Part shown: positions 21,825 to 29,966 of the stretch, piece by piece
How positions within the stretch are numbered: the first letter of the stretch is position 1
Layout: the number at the start of each line of letters is the position of its first letter
Assembly (NCBI GenBank): GCA_030374805.1
Contig: JARGSG010000265.1
Coordinates: forward strand, 62,001 to 126,000
Direction of reading: 5' to 3'
Source: Gracilaria gracilis
Taxonomy: Eukaryota > Rhodophyta > Florideophyceae > Gracilariales > Gracilariaceae
DNA length: 64,000 bases
The notes under the pieces: model-generated
The model's input: the letters and a program-made list of their open reading frames with translations, nothing else
The model's database searches: none
Told to the model about the DNA's origin: nothing
Made by a program: the position numbers and the translations under genes

Positions 21825-22700
21825 TCAACTTTTGCTGTCCTCTTCATGAACGAAACAGCTTTGTCTTTCCGATGGATGATTTGATATCATGTTAGGGTTT
21901 CTGTTCTTAGGATCAGAAGTTGCAGTAAATGCAGGGACATTGCAGCTGCGTAGCATGGGCGCGATAGTGCTGTGCACAAAAAAGATGAGAGACATCATGT
22001 AGCACAACGCCTACATCTTTAAAAACGGGAAGTGCGAAACGATCTCGTCGGAGTTGCGCCTCTCGCGTAGAGTCTTCGCCCTCAGCAGCAGGAACGATTA
22101 GACCATAAGTCGCCCAATGTTGAGCAGGATTAGCGTACTTCCCAGAAACGCATTGATCAACACGTATTTCATGAGAAAAGTGGACTGCGACGGAACGGAA
22201 ATGGACAGAATGAGGACGAGCTGTGATGGGTTCTCAAAAATGTCCTTGAGCTCCTGAAACACTAAACCAATGACCACGACGTAGAAAAAGTTAGACATGC
22301 TGTAAAAAAGAAGATAAGTTGCGAATCTTGGCCTTGAGGAGAATGCGGCTGTAAATGCGCTCAAACTTGATCACGAGCTGAAAGATGAACGGCCCAATGA
22401 GCAGCAGAATGTACATTATCAATTGCAGAAGAATCCTTTCCAGAAAGCGCGCAAAACCGGGCTTTTCTGCGATAGAGTCAGTGAGAAACGAATGTGGGCA
22501 CTTTTCAACCAGCTACTGCAAATTGATGAGTGCCTCAATAGACGTTGGCGCCACGGCTTAGAAAATGGTCATGGTGGTCAGAACAAAGAACGAGATGTAC
22601 TCTCGAATTTGACGGGTATAAGGCGTAACGCTGAGGTGATTCCAATTCACACCGCGAGGCTCGCCACCCTCTGCACACGACACTCTGTGGCATTTATCAA
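21825..22700 (-). pseudogene. CSC1/OSCA/TMEM63 channel remnant
   Basis: Minus-strand pieces of the seven-helix core (DUF221 region) of the CSC1/OSCA/TMEM63 family of mechanosensitive and osmosensitive cation channels. In order: GEPRGVNWNHLSV then YTRQIREYISFFVLTTMTIF (near 22690-22558), which matches the family linker into the first core helix; APTSIEALINLQ; RILLQLIMYILLLIGPFIF (near 22435-22390); SNFFYVVVIGLVF (near 22290); NPSQLVLILSISVPSQSTF with LMKYVLINAFLG (22220-22130), the best-conserved family signature (P-S-x-x-S-x-P-x-Q-x-T-F). Several stops and frame changes separate the pieces. This is a host-type gene in decay, oriented against the RPN1 remnant. Confidence 0.7.
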
Positions 22701-23286
22701 ACGACAACGGCACAGCCGGAGAGCAGCGCAGTTTGATCAAGAGCGCGCTCCGCCGCCAGGCGTCCGCTCCCGGCCATAGCGTGGTGAGCGTGGTGCGACG
22801 CAACAGGTGAGGGGCCGAATGTTGACGGGCTCTTCTTGCGCACGGATCACGCGACACACAGCGGCAGGAGGAGAATGAAGACGAAGGGGAGAGTGCGTTG
22901 CAACGGGCGAGCATCTGAGAGGGCCTCAGATCTTCCGCATGACGGCGGTTCTTGGAGAAGGGTTGATTACGGTTGCCAAGCGCGCCAGAAACAAAAGGTG
23001 ACCGCAGCTCGAACTGCGGGACGACGATGACGGAGAAGGCTGTTTCCCGATCAAATCCAGGGCATTGCCTGTAGTCACCGTCGTCCACATTCCGTAATTG
23101 CTCATAAAAAATACATTCTCGTTCCTTCAATTGCCAGTGCTCCACACACTGGTTGCACAGACACCATTACACATGACAATCCTCCAAAAGATGCGCTCAT
23201 TTCCAGCAGGGCGAGGTGCAATGCAATCACCGTTCTCGGCCACAAATCTGGGCTTTGCGCATGTTGGCAAAATTAGGGGATTAGGG

Positions 23287-23326
23287 AACGTCCAAGTGAG
23301 CAACTGGCGTTGCTCACTTGGACGTT
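23287..23326. repeat. 40-bp perfect palindrome, copy 1
   Basis: Two perfect 18-base arms, AACGTCCAAGTGAGCAAC and its reverse complement, separated by TGGC. It is the exact left edge of the 418-bp cassette shared with 29549-29966: the base before it differs between copies and every base of it is identical. Inverted arms around a short spacer are how tyrosine recombinases recognise crossover sites, so a recombination site is plausible, though a folded-RNA or promoter element is also possible. Confidence 0.9.
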
Positions 23327-23704
23327 ACGATGATGACGCAACTTTGATCCGCTTGTGCGTCGGTTCCGAGCCGCACCGCTTATCCTGCACGCCTTGGGGC
23401 CCCTCTTGGAGTTTGTATGATGCTTTCCGCAGACGAATTATACAGGGGCGACACTTGCCGTATCAGCTACAATGTTACCGTTTGGGGCCTGTATGTGCGG
23501 GAGATGGATACTTATTAGGCCGTTTGCGGGCAACGTACCTCGCTCTAGCCGCCTCAAGTCTTCATCGAAGAGGATCTCTCAACCGGAACTCCGAGGCCCC
23601 CGTTGGTAAGTTAGAACGGCAATATGCCTTCAAGAAGTGGAGAGGTTGGCTCCTATCGGGACATCAGGCCCCTTGCAAAACCTTCTCTCAGGCGCAAGAG
23701 GAGT
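23287..23704 (+). repeat. 418-bp cassette, copy 1
   Basis: Matches 29549-29966 with three mismatches that I can count. It begins at the palindrome and ends inside codon 28 of the recombinase-like frame at 23624. It contains a second open frame (from within the palindrome, WRCSLGRYDDDATLIRL onward) that overlaps the recombinase start, and a GTAAGT / CTTCTCTCAG pair that could be intron borders. I could not make that intron join the two frames sensibly. Confidence 0.9.
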
Positions 23705-25096
23705 GTAACGCGTGATCAGATCCATTCCCCGAATGAGTCGAAGGCTAAGAAGAGACGCGTGGACTGCGGGGAAGACGACCGGATTCCCCCCGATGGTGTC
23801 CGAATCGCACGTCGGAAGTTGTATATGTACCTGGAGGATCTGATTATCGGTAGACCTGACTTCCTACACAGTGATGATGCGAAGTTATTGCCTTCATCGA
23901 AGACATGGAGACACAAGCTTCAGTACGAGCCATTGCGTGTTACGAAAGACAACTGTCTCGCTCTGCAGAAGTTGTACACTGTGTTCTACAGGGCGAGGGA
24001 TATCGAGGTTGACGCTTCTGAACGAGACAGTTTTACGCGACTTGCGTCAACAGTTGGCCAGTTTCTCCGTCTCGCAGTAGCGCGTTCTGTTTGTGCAATG
24101 GAAACAGTGTATCGGACGGATGTTCTTTTTAGATGTGCGAGTGAGAGGTCTCTGATAGAGTGTTTCACAGATTTCATGGTTGAATCTCGTTCTTCGTCCG
24201 TCGTGTTAAGGAAGGCAAGGCACCTGAAGGCTGTGTGTCAGGTTGCTCCTGAGTTCATGATATGCGAATCTGAGCGGTCAAGTCTTGGTCGAATTTTGCA
24301 GTACCTTAACACGATTATCAGCGCGCACAGAAAAAGAACGGAACAATTTGACAGTCACTCGCCGCAACAAATATCGTTAGCAACAATAGCTGAAGGCGTA
24401 TGTGGTGCAATCGAGACGTTGTCTGGCATAATGAAGAAGCACGGGACGAAACCCCTTCCTAGACAATCCTTGAGCACCTGGTCATCAGCTTTCATAGCGT
24501 TCCTCGTCTTTTGCAGCGCTGGACAGACACCACAAGCGCTTTGTCGTATTCGTATATGCCGAGAACGCTTTGAAGACGACCTCCAAAGCGCTGAGGATGC
24601 GGGCTTTGTGGCATTATCAACACTCCGTGGGAAAAGAACTACTCTTGTTGGTATGCCTCTGGTAATCCTCCCAACATTTTGTATCCCGTTCCTTCGCTTT
24701 CATACATATACTATACTGCCAGCTGTGAAACGAACAACGCAAAGTGTTGAAGCAAACCATACCGATGCGCCGTTATTGCTGAATCACTTGGACGGGAGAC
24801 CGTTGCAATCATGGAAGATCAGCTACGAGTTCGGTAAGTTTATCAATTGTATCGATCTCAAGCCATTTTCGATCAGAAGCTTCCGTCTTACTTCAATATC
24901 AGTTTTCTTACAAGCATTCCGACGGGGAGGATTATTGATGCATCGAGCTGAAGAGGAGTTTCTCGATGTCATGGCACGGCATTACAACACAAGGACTGAG
25001 CAACTACGGCGAAACACGGGATATAGGGGGTCATTGGAGCACGAGAAAACTGCGCGAGAGCTTACTCGTTTCTTTAATAGTGTTTCTGCTACGTAG
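23624..25096 (+). CDS. tyrosine-recombinase-like protein 1, catalytic Arg replaced
   Basis: A 490-residue intact frame. The first 27 residues come from the shared cassette (MPSRSG...RRKRS), followed by a basic KAKKRRVD segment. The N-terminal helical part (YEPLRVTKDNCLALQKLY, residues 101-118; STVGQFLRLAV near 142) aligns with recombinases 2 and 3. In the catalytic part the box I Arg, GQRPQ in recombinase 2, reads GQTPQ here (T302). The box II Arg (R421, SIRSFRLTS) and the C-terminal Tyr context (RTEQLRRNTGY, Y467) remain. Cryptons and related elements encode such enzymes, which join DNA through the Tyr and need both Args. With Thr at box I it is probably inactive, so it is either a decaying transposase or a DNA-binding derivative kept for another use. 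Confidence 0.65.
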   Translation: MPSRSGEVGSYRDIRPLAKPSLRRKRSVTRDQIHSPNESKAKKRRVDCGEDDRIPPDGVRIARRKLYMYLEDLIIGRPDFLHSDDAKLLPSSKTWRHKLQYEPLRVTKDNCLALQKLYTVFYRARDIEVDASERDSFTRLASTVGQFLRLAVARSVCAMETVYRTDVLFRCASERSLIECFTDFMVESRSSSVVLRKARHLKAVCQVAPEFMICESERSSLGRILQYLNTIISAHRKRTEQFDSHSPQQISLATIAEGVCGAIETLSGIMKKHGTKPLPRQSLSTWSSAFIAFLVFCSAGQTPQALCRIRICRERFEDDLQSAEDAGFVALSTLRGKRTTLVGMPLVILPTFCIPFLRFHTYTILPAVKRTTQSVEANHTDAPLLLNHLDGRPLQSWKISYEFGKFINCIDLKPFSIRSFRLTSISVFLQAFRRGGLLMHRAEEEFLDVMARHYNTRTEQLRRNTGYRGSLEHEKTARELTRFFNSVSAT

Positions 25097-25544
25097 CATT
25101 GAACCACAAACACAACATTACTAGCACTACGAATAGTGGAATATTGTCTATGGTGGGGTTCTGGTTGCAACTTAACAGTCGTATTCGCACCAAAGGCGTG
25201 CATGCAGAGGGGGACGGTGCTCGCTTTGTTAGTGGCAATCTAGCGAAAGACTGGTGCGTTGACAGCTCAACAAACTCATTTTAGCTTTACATCTAACCAC
25301 ACTCATTGCGTTTGTCAGGTAACATAATCGGATGCGTCGAAATGGGACGGAAGACGCGAAAATAGCAATGAAAGTGGCGTCGCGGCATAGAAGACCCATC
25401 GCCTCATGGACTCACAAAAACATCCGAGGTGTATATGATCTAGCGGTGAAAGGCAGCTGGTGCTCTCAGTGCTTTAAGAGGCGCGTAACTGGTGGGATGC
25501 GCATGTAGCGGACGACAACACCAAGAAGAGGTTCTAGATATGTG
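25097..25544. other. gap without a clear gene
   Basis: No supported gene, repeat or RNA. Short frames of about 60 codons on both strands only. Confidence 0.5.
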
Positions 25545-26065
25545 TGATGACGGTGCAGACTACGGACTAGCTGTTTTACCTGAGCTCGCCGAAAGACATG
25601 AGAGTTGGACGGAAAGGGCGTCGTCAATGGTACATGCGAAGCGCCATGTCGCGGTGTGCTCCTCACCCGACGAGCTCTAGAAGTTGAATGAAGAGGTTCA
25701 GTGAAGAAGAAGGCGATAATCGGCGCAAACGAAACGCTTCTGCGGTCGAAAACACCTTAGGTACCTAATACTTTCTTTGTACCATACTGGGCGTCTCCTG
25801 AAAATGCCGTAATTCACAAATCACAAACTGAAAATGTTGCCTGGCACTACCGTTAGAGCAACTTTTTGTGTAAATGCGAAATACGTCTTGTGTTTTCAGG
25901 AGACGCCCAATCGGCATTGTAGCCCCGTGAGTGTAGCACGGCTACTGGTTTGTGGTTTGTGGCTACGGTGTCGAGATGTGTTATAGGTTGTTGGGGTTCT
26001 TAGCATACCCCCGAGTACGAGTAATTAGCGTACGCTATTTCATAAATGTGAGAGAGAGAGAGAAG
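25545..26065. repeat. dispersed repeat, copy 2, with a MITE inside
   Basis: Homologous to 18118-18515 (see there for shared words), but about 120 bases longer because of the insertion at 25789-25908. It ends at TTTCATAAATGTGAGAGAGAG. It lies downstream of the RNase H-like gene on the minus strand. Confidence 0.65.
25789..25908. mobile_element. 120-bp MITE with perfect terminal inverted repeats
   Basis: Ends in GGGCGTCTCCTGAAAA (25789-25804) and its exact reverse complement (25893-25908); a flanking T/A pair extends the match by one base. The related repeat at 18118-18515 has no such segment at the matching place, which supports insertion. There is no coding capacity, so it would depend on a transposase elsewhere. 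I see no clear target-site duplication, so the superfamily is undecided. Confidence 0.75.
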
Positions 26066-26497
26066 GTTAAAAATATAGATCGCCTCGCGTACTATATATA
26101 GTTTTAGCTTCCGCGTTGATCCAGGTTTTCTTAAGTTTGTTCGATAAAGCAAGCGCATACGCTGTAATCTATTACGTCTTTCACAGCGCCAAGGTACGTG
26201 TAGCCGCGTGGTAAGTGAGATGTGGCGAGTTATTGCGGCTACCTCGGAAGGCATTCGTATATGCTTTGTTACAAAAGGCGGCGACGGCGGCATTGTGTGT
26301 AGTTTTTCTATCCATTGGAAGCAACAGTCGCAGGTTTGGACACTTCACGATGTTCTTCTCCCACACCGTACACACTCTCTCACTTAACTCCCTCATTCTC
26401 TTAACTCAATCCCGAATCCCCGCTCTCTCTCTCTCTTTACGAGTACACTAGCTCAACGAATCCTTTCATCCTCCTAAGTAACTTCTCTTCCACAACT

Positions 26498-26656
26498 ATG
26501 TCACAGAAGCGCTCTTTCCGTGATGTCGAGAGTGAACCGGACGAAGGTAGCTTCCCGAATAAGAAGGCGAAGTGTATGGATGCCGAAGTGAAGGAAAATG
26601 CAAGCAATAACATCGACGACCTCGTCGAGAGGTTTAAGGGTTTAGTTATAGAGTAA
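26498..26656 (+). CDS. small hypothetical protein, 52 residues
   Basis: ATG-to-TAA frame starting MSQKRSFRDVESEPDEG, with PNKKAKCMDAEVKEN in the middle and DDLVERFKGLVIE at the end. It is hydrophilic with a KKAK basic patch. The style resembles the N-terminal tails of the neighbouring recombinases, so it might be a first exon or the stub of another copy: a pyrimidine tract ending TTTTATAG follows at about 26720-26741. No function assigned. Confidence 0.3.
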   Translation: MSQKRSFRDVESEPDEGSFPNKKAKCMDAEVKENASNNIDDLVERFKGLVIE

Positions 26657-26750
26657 TTTATTCGTAAAGAAGATTCTTTTGACTTCAGTTACATCGTGAC
26701 GTGACTAAATCGTAATATTCTCTCTCTCTCTCTTTTATAGGCACAGTAGC

Positions 26751-27695
26751 TTAACAAGAGCTACATGCAGAGCGTTTCTGAAAGAAACGCTCTCTCACTA
26801 AGAAGGCCAACGCTCCTTCTGGCCACTTGGAGATGATTTCGCTAACAACAAGACCTTGTCGCTCGCGTAAGGGGGGAAGGCTGAGTCGCCTTGAACGTGT
26901 GCGCAACGGGCATCGTAACAAATAATCTTCAACATCATTCAGAACTCCAGGACGACAGCGACAAACTAGCCTCTTCTTCATCAAATGAGAGCCCAGCGGA
27001 TGTAGAACCGAGATATGTCCCACAAGAAGCTGAGATACGGCTACTTCTGCTTCTCGGCGCGTTACCGAGTCGCTTAAATCTTCAGGGAGCGATGCTAGCA
27101 AAGGCCTAAGAACTATGTTTTGAAAGTCTACGGGAACCTTAAGTTGTTCTGTTACCGGGATTCGTAACGCCTTCTTTACCAGCTCATCAACGAACTCGTT
27201 ACGCGGTATACCGCAATGACTAGGTACCCAAACGATGTCTATGGGACAATAATCTGCTATCTTGCACATCACTTCAGATACTTCTTGCATGTAATAGGAT
27301 TGATTCCGAATGGAGGCCTGCAAATTTTCCATAACGCTCTGCGAGCCTGTGACAAACCTTACTCTCCCTCTCCATCCCGCATGCACTTTGTTCCATACTG
27401 CCGACGCTGCTTCTAGAATAGCGATAGTTTCGGAGATGAAAGAAGCATCCTCAGCTTTTGAATTGGGGATGATTTCGCACAACCGGTCTGAGTTCGGGCA
27501 GCTTGGTTTCTCGCTCTCTCCACGTCTTCCACTGCGTATTGCAATGCGTTTGGAATGACAATACACGCCGCATACTTTGCCAGTGGTTCTACAAACCCAA
27601 CGCCAAACGTATTCATCGTTCTCCAGTCGCCACCCCAGGTTGTAGCCGTTTAGCGTCTCAACATACCGCTCGTAATGTTCGCATCTGTCACCCAT
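26751..27695 (-). CDS. RNase H-like protein of non-LTR-retrotransposon type
   Basis: A 314-residue intact frame. Its middle matches the RNase H domain of LINE polyproteins: SETIAILEAASAVW (the Glu-containing helix), RVRFVTGSQSVMENL where TDSQS is usual, and DIVWVPSHCGIPRNEFVDELV, a near-perfect copy of the LINE VPSHxGIxGNExAD motif. A C-terminal CRCRPGVLNDVEDYLLRCP matches the zinc-knuckle-like tail that follows RNase H in several LINEs. The catalytic Asp of the third strand is Gly here, and the first strand is not clear, so activity is doubtful. No reverse transcriptase lies upstream. Instead the gene starts 24 bases after the stop of recombinase 2 on the same strand. The start is the first ATG (MGDRCEHYERY). 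Confidence 0.65.
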   Translation of the reverse strand: MGDRCEHYERYVETLNGYNLGWRLENDEYVWRWVCRTTGKVCGVYCHSKRIAIRSGRRGESEKPSCPNSDRLCEIIPNSKAEDASFISETIAILEAASAVWNKVHAGWRGRVRFVTGSQSVMENLQASIRNQSYYMQEVSEVMCKIADYCPIDIVWVPSHCGIPRNEFVDELVKKALRIPVTEQLKVPVDFQNIVLRPLLASLPEDLSDSVTRREAEVAVSQLLVGHISVLHPLGSHLMKKRLVCRCRPGVLNDVEDYLLRCPLRTRSRRLSLPPLRERQGLVVSEIISKWPEGALAFLVRERFFQKRSACSSC

Positions 27696-27719
27696 TATCT
27701 CGCACTCAAGCTCTTCGGT

Positions 27720-29162
27720 TTACTTGTAAAGAAGAGTCCTCCCGTGATCAATTGATTGCAACCCCAAACACAAAGACCAAAACTTCATGAGTTCGCATGG
27801 CTCACTTGCTTTTCTTTGATCATACTTGATGTATGTTCGACGGAGCTGCTCCGGGGAGGTGTTCATTTGCCACGATATCTTTCGTAGAAACTGACTCTCG
27901 TTGAGGCCAACAAAAACCCTCTTCTTGCGATAGAGATCCATCATCATGGATGCGTAAGAGTCTCGCAAGTTCATGACCGTCAGCTTACAATATCGAGGGT
28001 CACATGAGCTTAGAAAGCCTCGCCAAAGTCTTGAAATCGCCTCTGGCCGAAGCTGCTTGCCCGTACTTGGGTTAAGCAGAAGATATCTGCTCAGCGTAGC
28101 ACCCTGGATCATCGGCCTCACTACCCCCACGTGAAACTTAATGTATCGAAATAACCGCGCAGGAAGAACGAGTTGAGGTAGATCTGCGTATCGATGGCGC
28201 TTTTCCCTCTCCATCTTCAACTCCACAAAAGCCAATCCCACTTGTGAGTGCTCCCATTGTGCTAGCTGTTGTTTGCTTGGCACCTGAAGTTGGGCGAATA
28301 CTTGTGGTCGTTGTCCGCCAGACGTGAGCATAAGGAGACCTGCAAAACTCCTACACCAGCTCTTGACAAAAGGAAGACGTTCTGGGCTTGTAGAATTCGT
28401 TCCATTTCTGCCTTCCATCATAAAAGATAAAGCCCTTTCAGTTCTCTGAACTGAGAATGCAATGTCCTCAACCGTTAGAGCTCCATCATCCCCCTCCCCC
28501 CCCAATAGCCCCTTCTTCGATTGAGAGCGAACTCGATGTGCCCTTTTCGCCGCGCTCGCAATCCCACGCAGCATTACCAAGATCACTTCAAGTTTTGCTC
28601 TCAGCCTGTCATCGTCAACAGCCATGATCCCAACCCCACAAATCCTACTCAGCGTCGTAGCCTTCACTCTCAGAGTACCTGGAGAGCTTCGTTTCCTGAA
28701 ATAGTCCGTAAAGCGCAGCAACAAATCCTGTTCTGAAACACACCGGAACAACTCCCCATCCCTCCATACATGTCTCTTGTCACAGAACGAAGAGACGACA
28801 GCCCATCGCAAAAACTGTGATATGGTGGTCATGGTTTGCTTTAGTTCCGCGACTTCACGCCCTTGAACTCGTTCTCTCGGACGATAATACATGACGTACA
28901 CCCTTCTCAGGTCCAGACAATTATTCAATGTGGCGTTAAGCCCTTCATACACCCTTGTTCCTCGTTCACTTCCACCTTCATCTCGTAGAACCCCGTCGCC
29001 CCTTTCAAAAAAGTACGGATCTCTCGCTTCTAAGCTCCGAAGGTTTTCAAACCATCGTCCTCGAAAACGAACGCTCTCGTCGTCGTTCATAACCGGTCCC
29101 GTCCGGTCGATTCTTCTTCTCTTGAAATCCCGGCCATCTCGTATACGTTCCCCTGAACACAT
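27720..29162 (-). CDS. tyrosine recombinase 2, catalytic residues present
   Basis: A 480-residue intact frame starting MCSGERIRDGRDFKRRRID. The N-terminal domain (YEGLNATLNNCLDLRRVY, 72-89; TTISQFLRWAVVSSFC, 112-127) is shared with its two relatives. The catalytic domain shows box I Arg in TSGGQRPQVFAQL (R285), a Lys/Arg-rich EREKRHRYADLPQL hairpin (318-331), box II Arg in VMNLRDSYAS (R400), and the terminal WQMNTSPEQLRRTYIKY with candidate nucleophiles Y444 and Y447. The arrangement matches phage-integrase/Crypton-type tyrosine recombinases, although the box II His is not visible. It would cut and rejoin DNA at inverted-arm sites. It is the only one of the three that looks catalytically complete. 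It is divergent from recombinase 3, with the palindrome and other inverted repeats between them. Confidence 0.75.
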   Translation of the reverse strand: MCSGERIRDGRDFKRRRIDRTGPVMNDDESVRFRGRWFENLRSLEARDPYFFERGDGVLRDEGGSERGTRVYEGLNATLNNCLDLRRVYVMYYRPRERVQGREVAELKQTMTTISQFLRWAVVSSFCDKRHVWRDGELFRCVSEQDLLLRFTDYFRKRSSPGTLRVKATTLSRICGVGIMAVDDDRLRAKLEVILVMLRGIASAAKRAHRVRSQSKKGLLGGEGDDGALTVEDIAFSVQRTERALSFMMEGRNGTNSTSPERLPFVKSWCRSFAGLLMLTSGGQRPQVFAQLQVPSKQQLAQWEHSQVGLAFVELKMEREKRHRYADLPQLVLPARLFRYIKFHVGVVRPMIQGATLSRYLLLNPSTGKQLRPEAISRLWRGFLSSCDPRYCKLTVMNLRDSYASMMMDLYRKKRVFVGLNESQFLRKISWQMNTSPEQLRRTYIKYDQRKASEPCELMKFWSLCLGLQSIDHGRTLLYK

Positions 29163-29265
29163 TAGAAGTGTTAGAATTAGAAGTGAAGTAGAAGTTAGAA
29201 GTGGAAATCAACAGTTGGGGAGGGACAAAACATACTCCAAAATTCTCTCGCTCGCTCCAGTAAAC

Positions 29266-29334
29266 CGCATCCGAACGCAACTGCCTTGCATACGAAGGAT
29301 GACCACATTCGAACGCAAACTGCGTTCGGATGCG
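29266..29334. repeat. 14-bp inverted repeats between divergent recombinase genes
   Basis: CGCATCCGAACGCA (29266-29279) has its exact reverse complement at 29321-29334. A second nested pair, CGAACGCA / TGCGTTCG (29310-29317 and 29321-29328), shares the right arm. They lie about 100-170 bases upstream of the recombinase 2 start, a sensible place for a recombinase or repressor site. Confidence 0.7.
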
Positions 29335-29548
29335 TTCGGATGGAGTTGGGTTCGGATCTTGTGAAGCGAGCGGAGCTGAGCTCATAAGGTGCCGAAGTGC
29401 AAGAAATTTTGGCACCTTGCCAATGGGAGGCGACGACTCCCTGCATATGTCGCTAGGTTTTCATTACAGCTCGGCAAGTCATAGAGCTTACAGCTTGGCA
29501 CGATCTCAGATTCGGTAGAAGCTCTCTGCACAACTTGTCGCCCATCGA

Positions 29549-29588
29549 AACGTCCAAGTGAGCAACTGGCGTTGCTCACTTGGACGTT
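29549..29588. repeat. 40-bp perfect palindrome, copy 2
   Basis: Identical to 23287-23326, with 18-base arms and a TGGC spacer. It sits between the divergent recombinase genes 2 and 3 and opens the second copy of the 418-bp cassette. Confidence 0.9.
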
Positions 29589-29966
29589 ACGATGATGACG
29601 CAACTCTGATCCGCTTGTGCGTCGGTTCCGAGCCGCACCGCTTATCCTGCACGCCTTGGGGCCCCTCTTGGAGTTTGTATGATGCTTTCCGCAGACGAAT
29701 TATACAGGGGCGACACTTGCCGTATCAGCTACAATGTTACCGTTTGGGGCCTGTATGTGCGGGAGATGGATACTTATTAGGCCGTTTGCGGGCAACGTAC
29801 CTCGCTCTAGCCGCCTCAAGTCTTCATCGAAGAGGATCTCTCAACCGGAACTCCGAGGCCCCCGTTGGTAAGTTAGAACGGCAATATGCCTTCAAGAAGT
29901 GGAAAGATTGGCTCCTATCGGGACATCAGGCCCCTTGCAAAACCTTCTCTCAGGCGCAAGAGGAGT
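29549..29966 (+). repeat. 418-bp cassette, copy 2
   Basis: Second copy of 23287-23704, with three mismatches seen. Identity ends abruptly at GAGGAGT within the recombinase-like frame. Beyond that point the two genes share only protein-level similarity. Confidence 0.9.

Noticed and set aside
29865-29954. Intron GTAAGT...CTTCTCTCAG in the shared cassette
   Set aside because: Splicing there joins the first frame to an early stop rather than to the recombinase frame, so it is not supported without RNA data.
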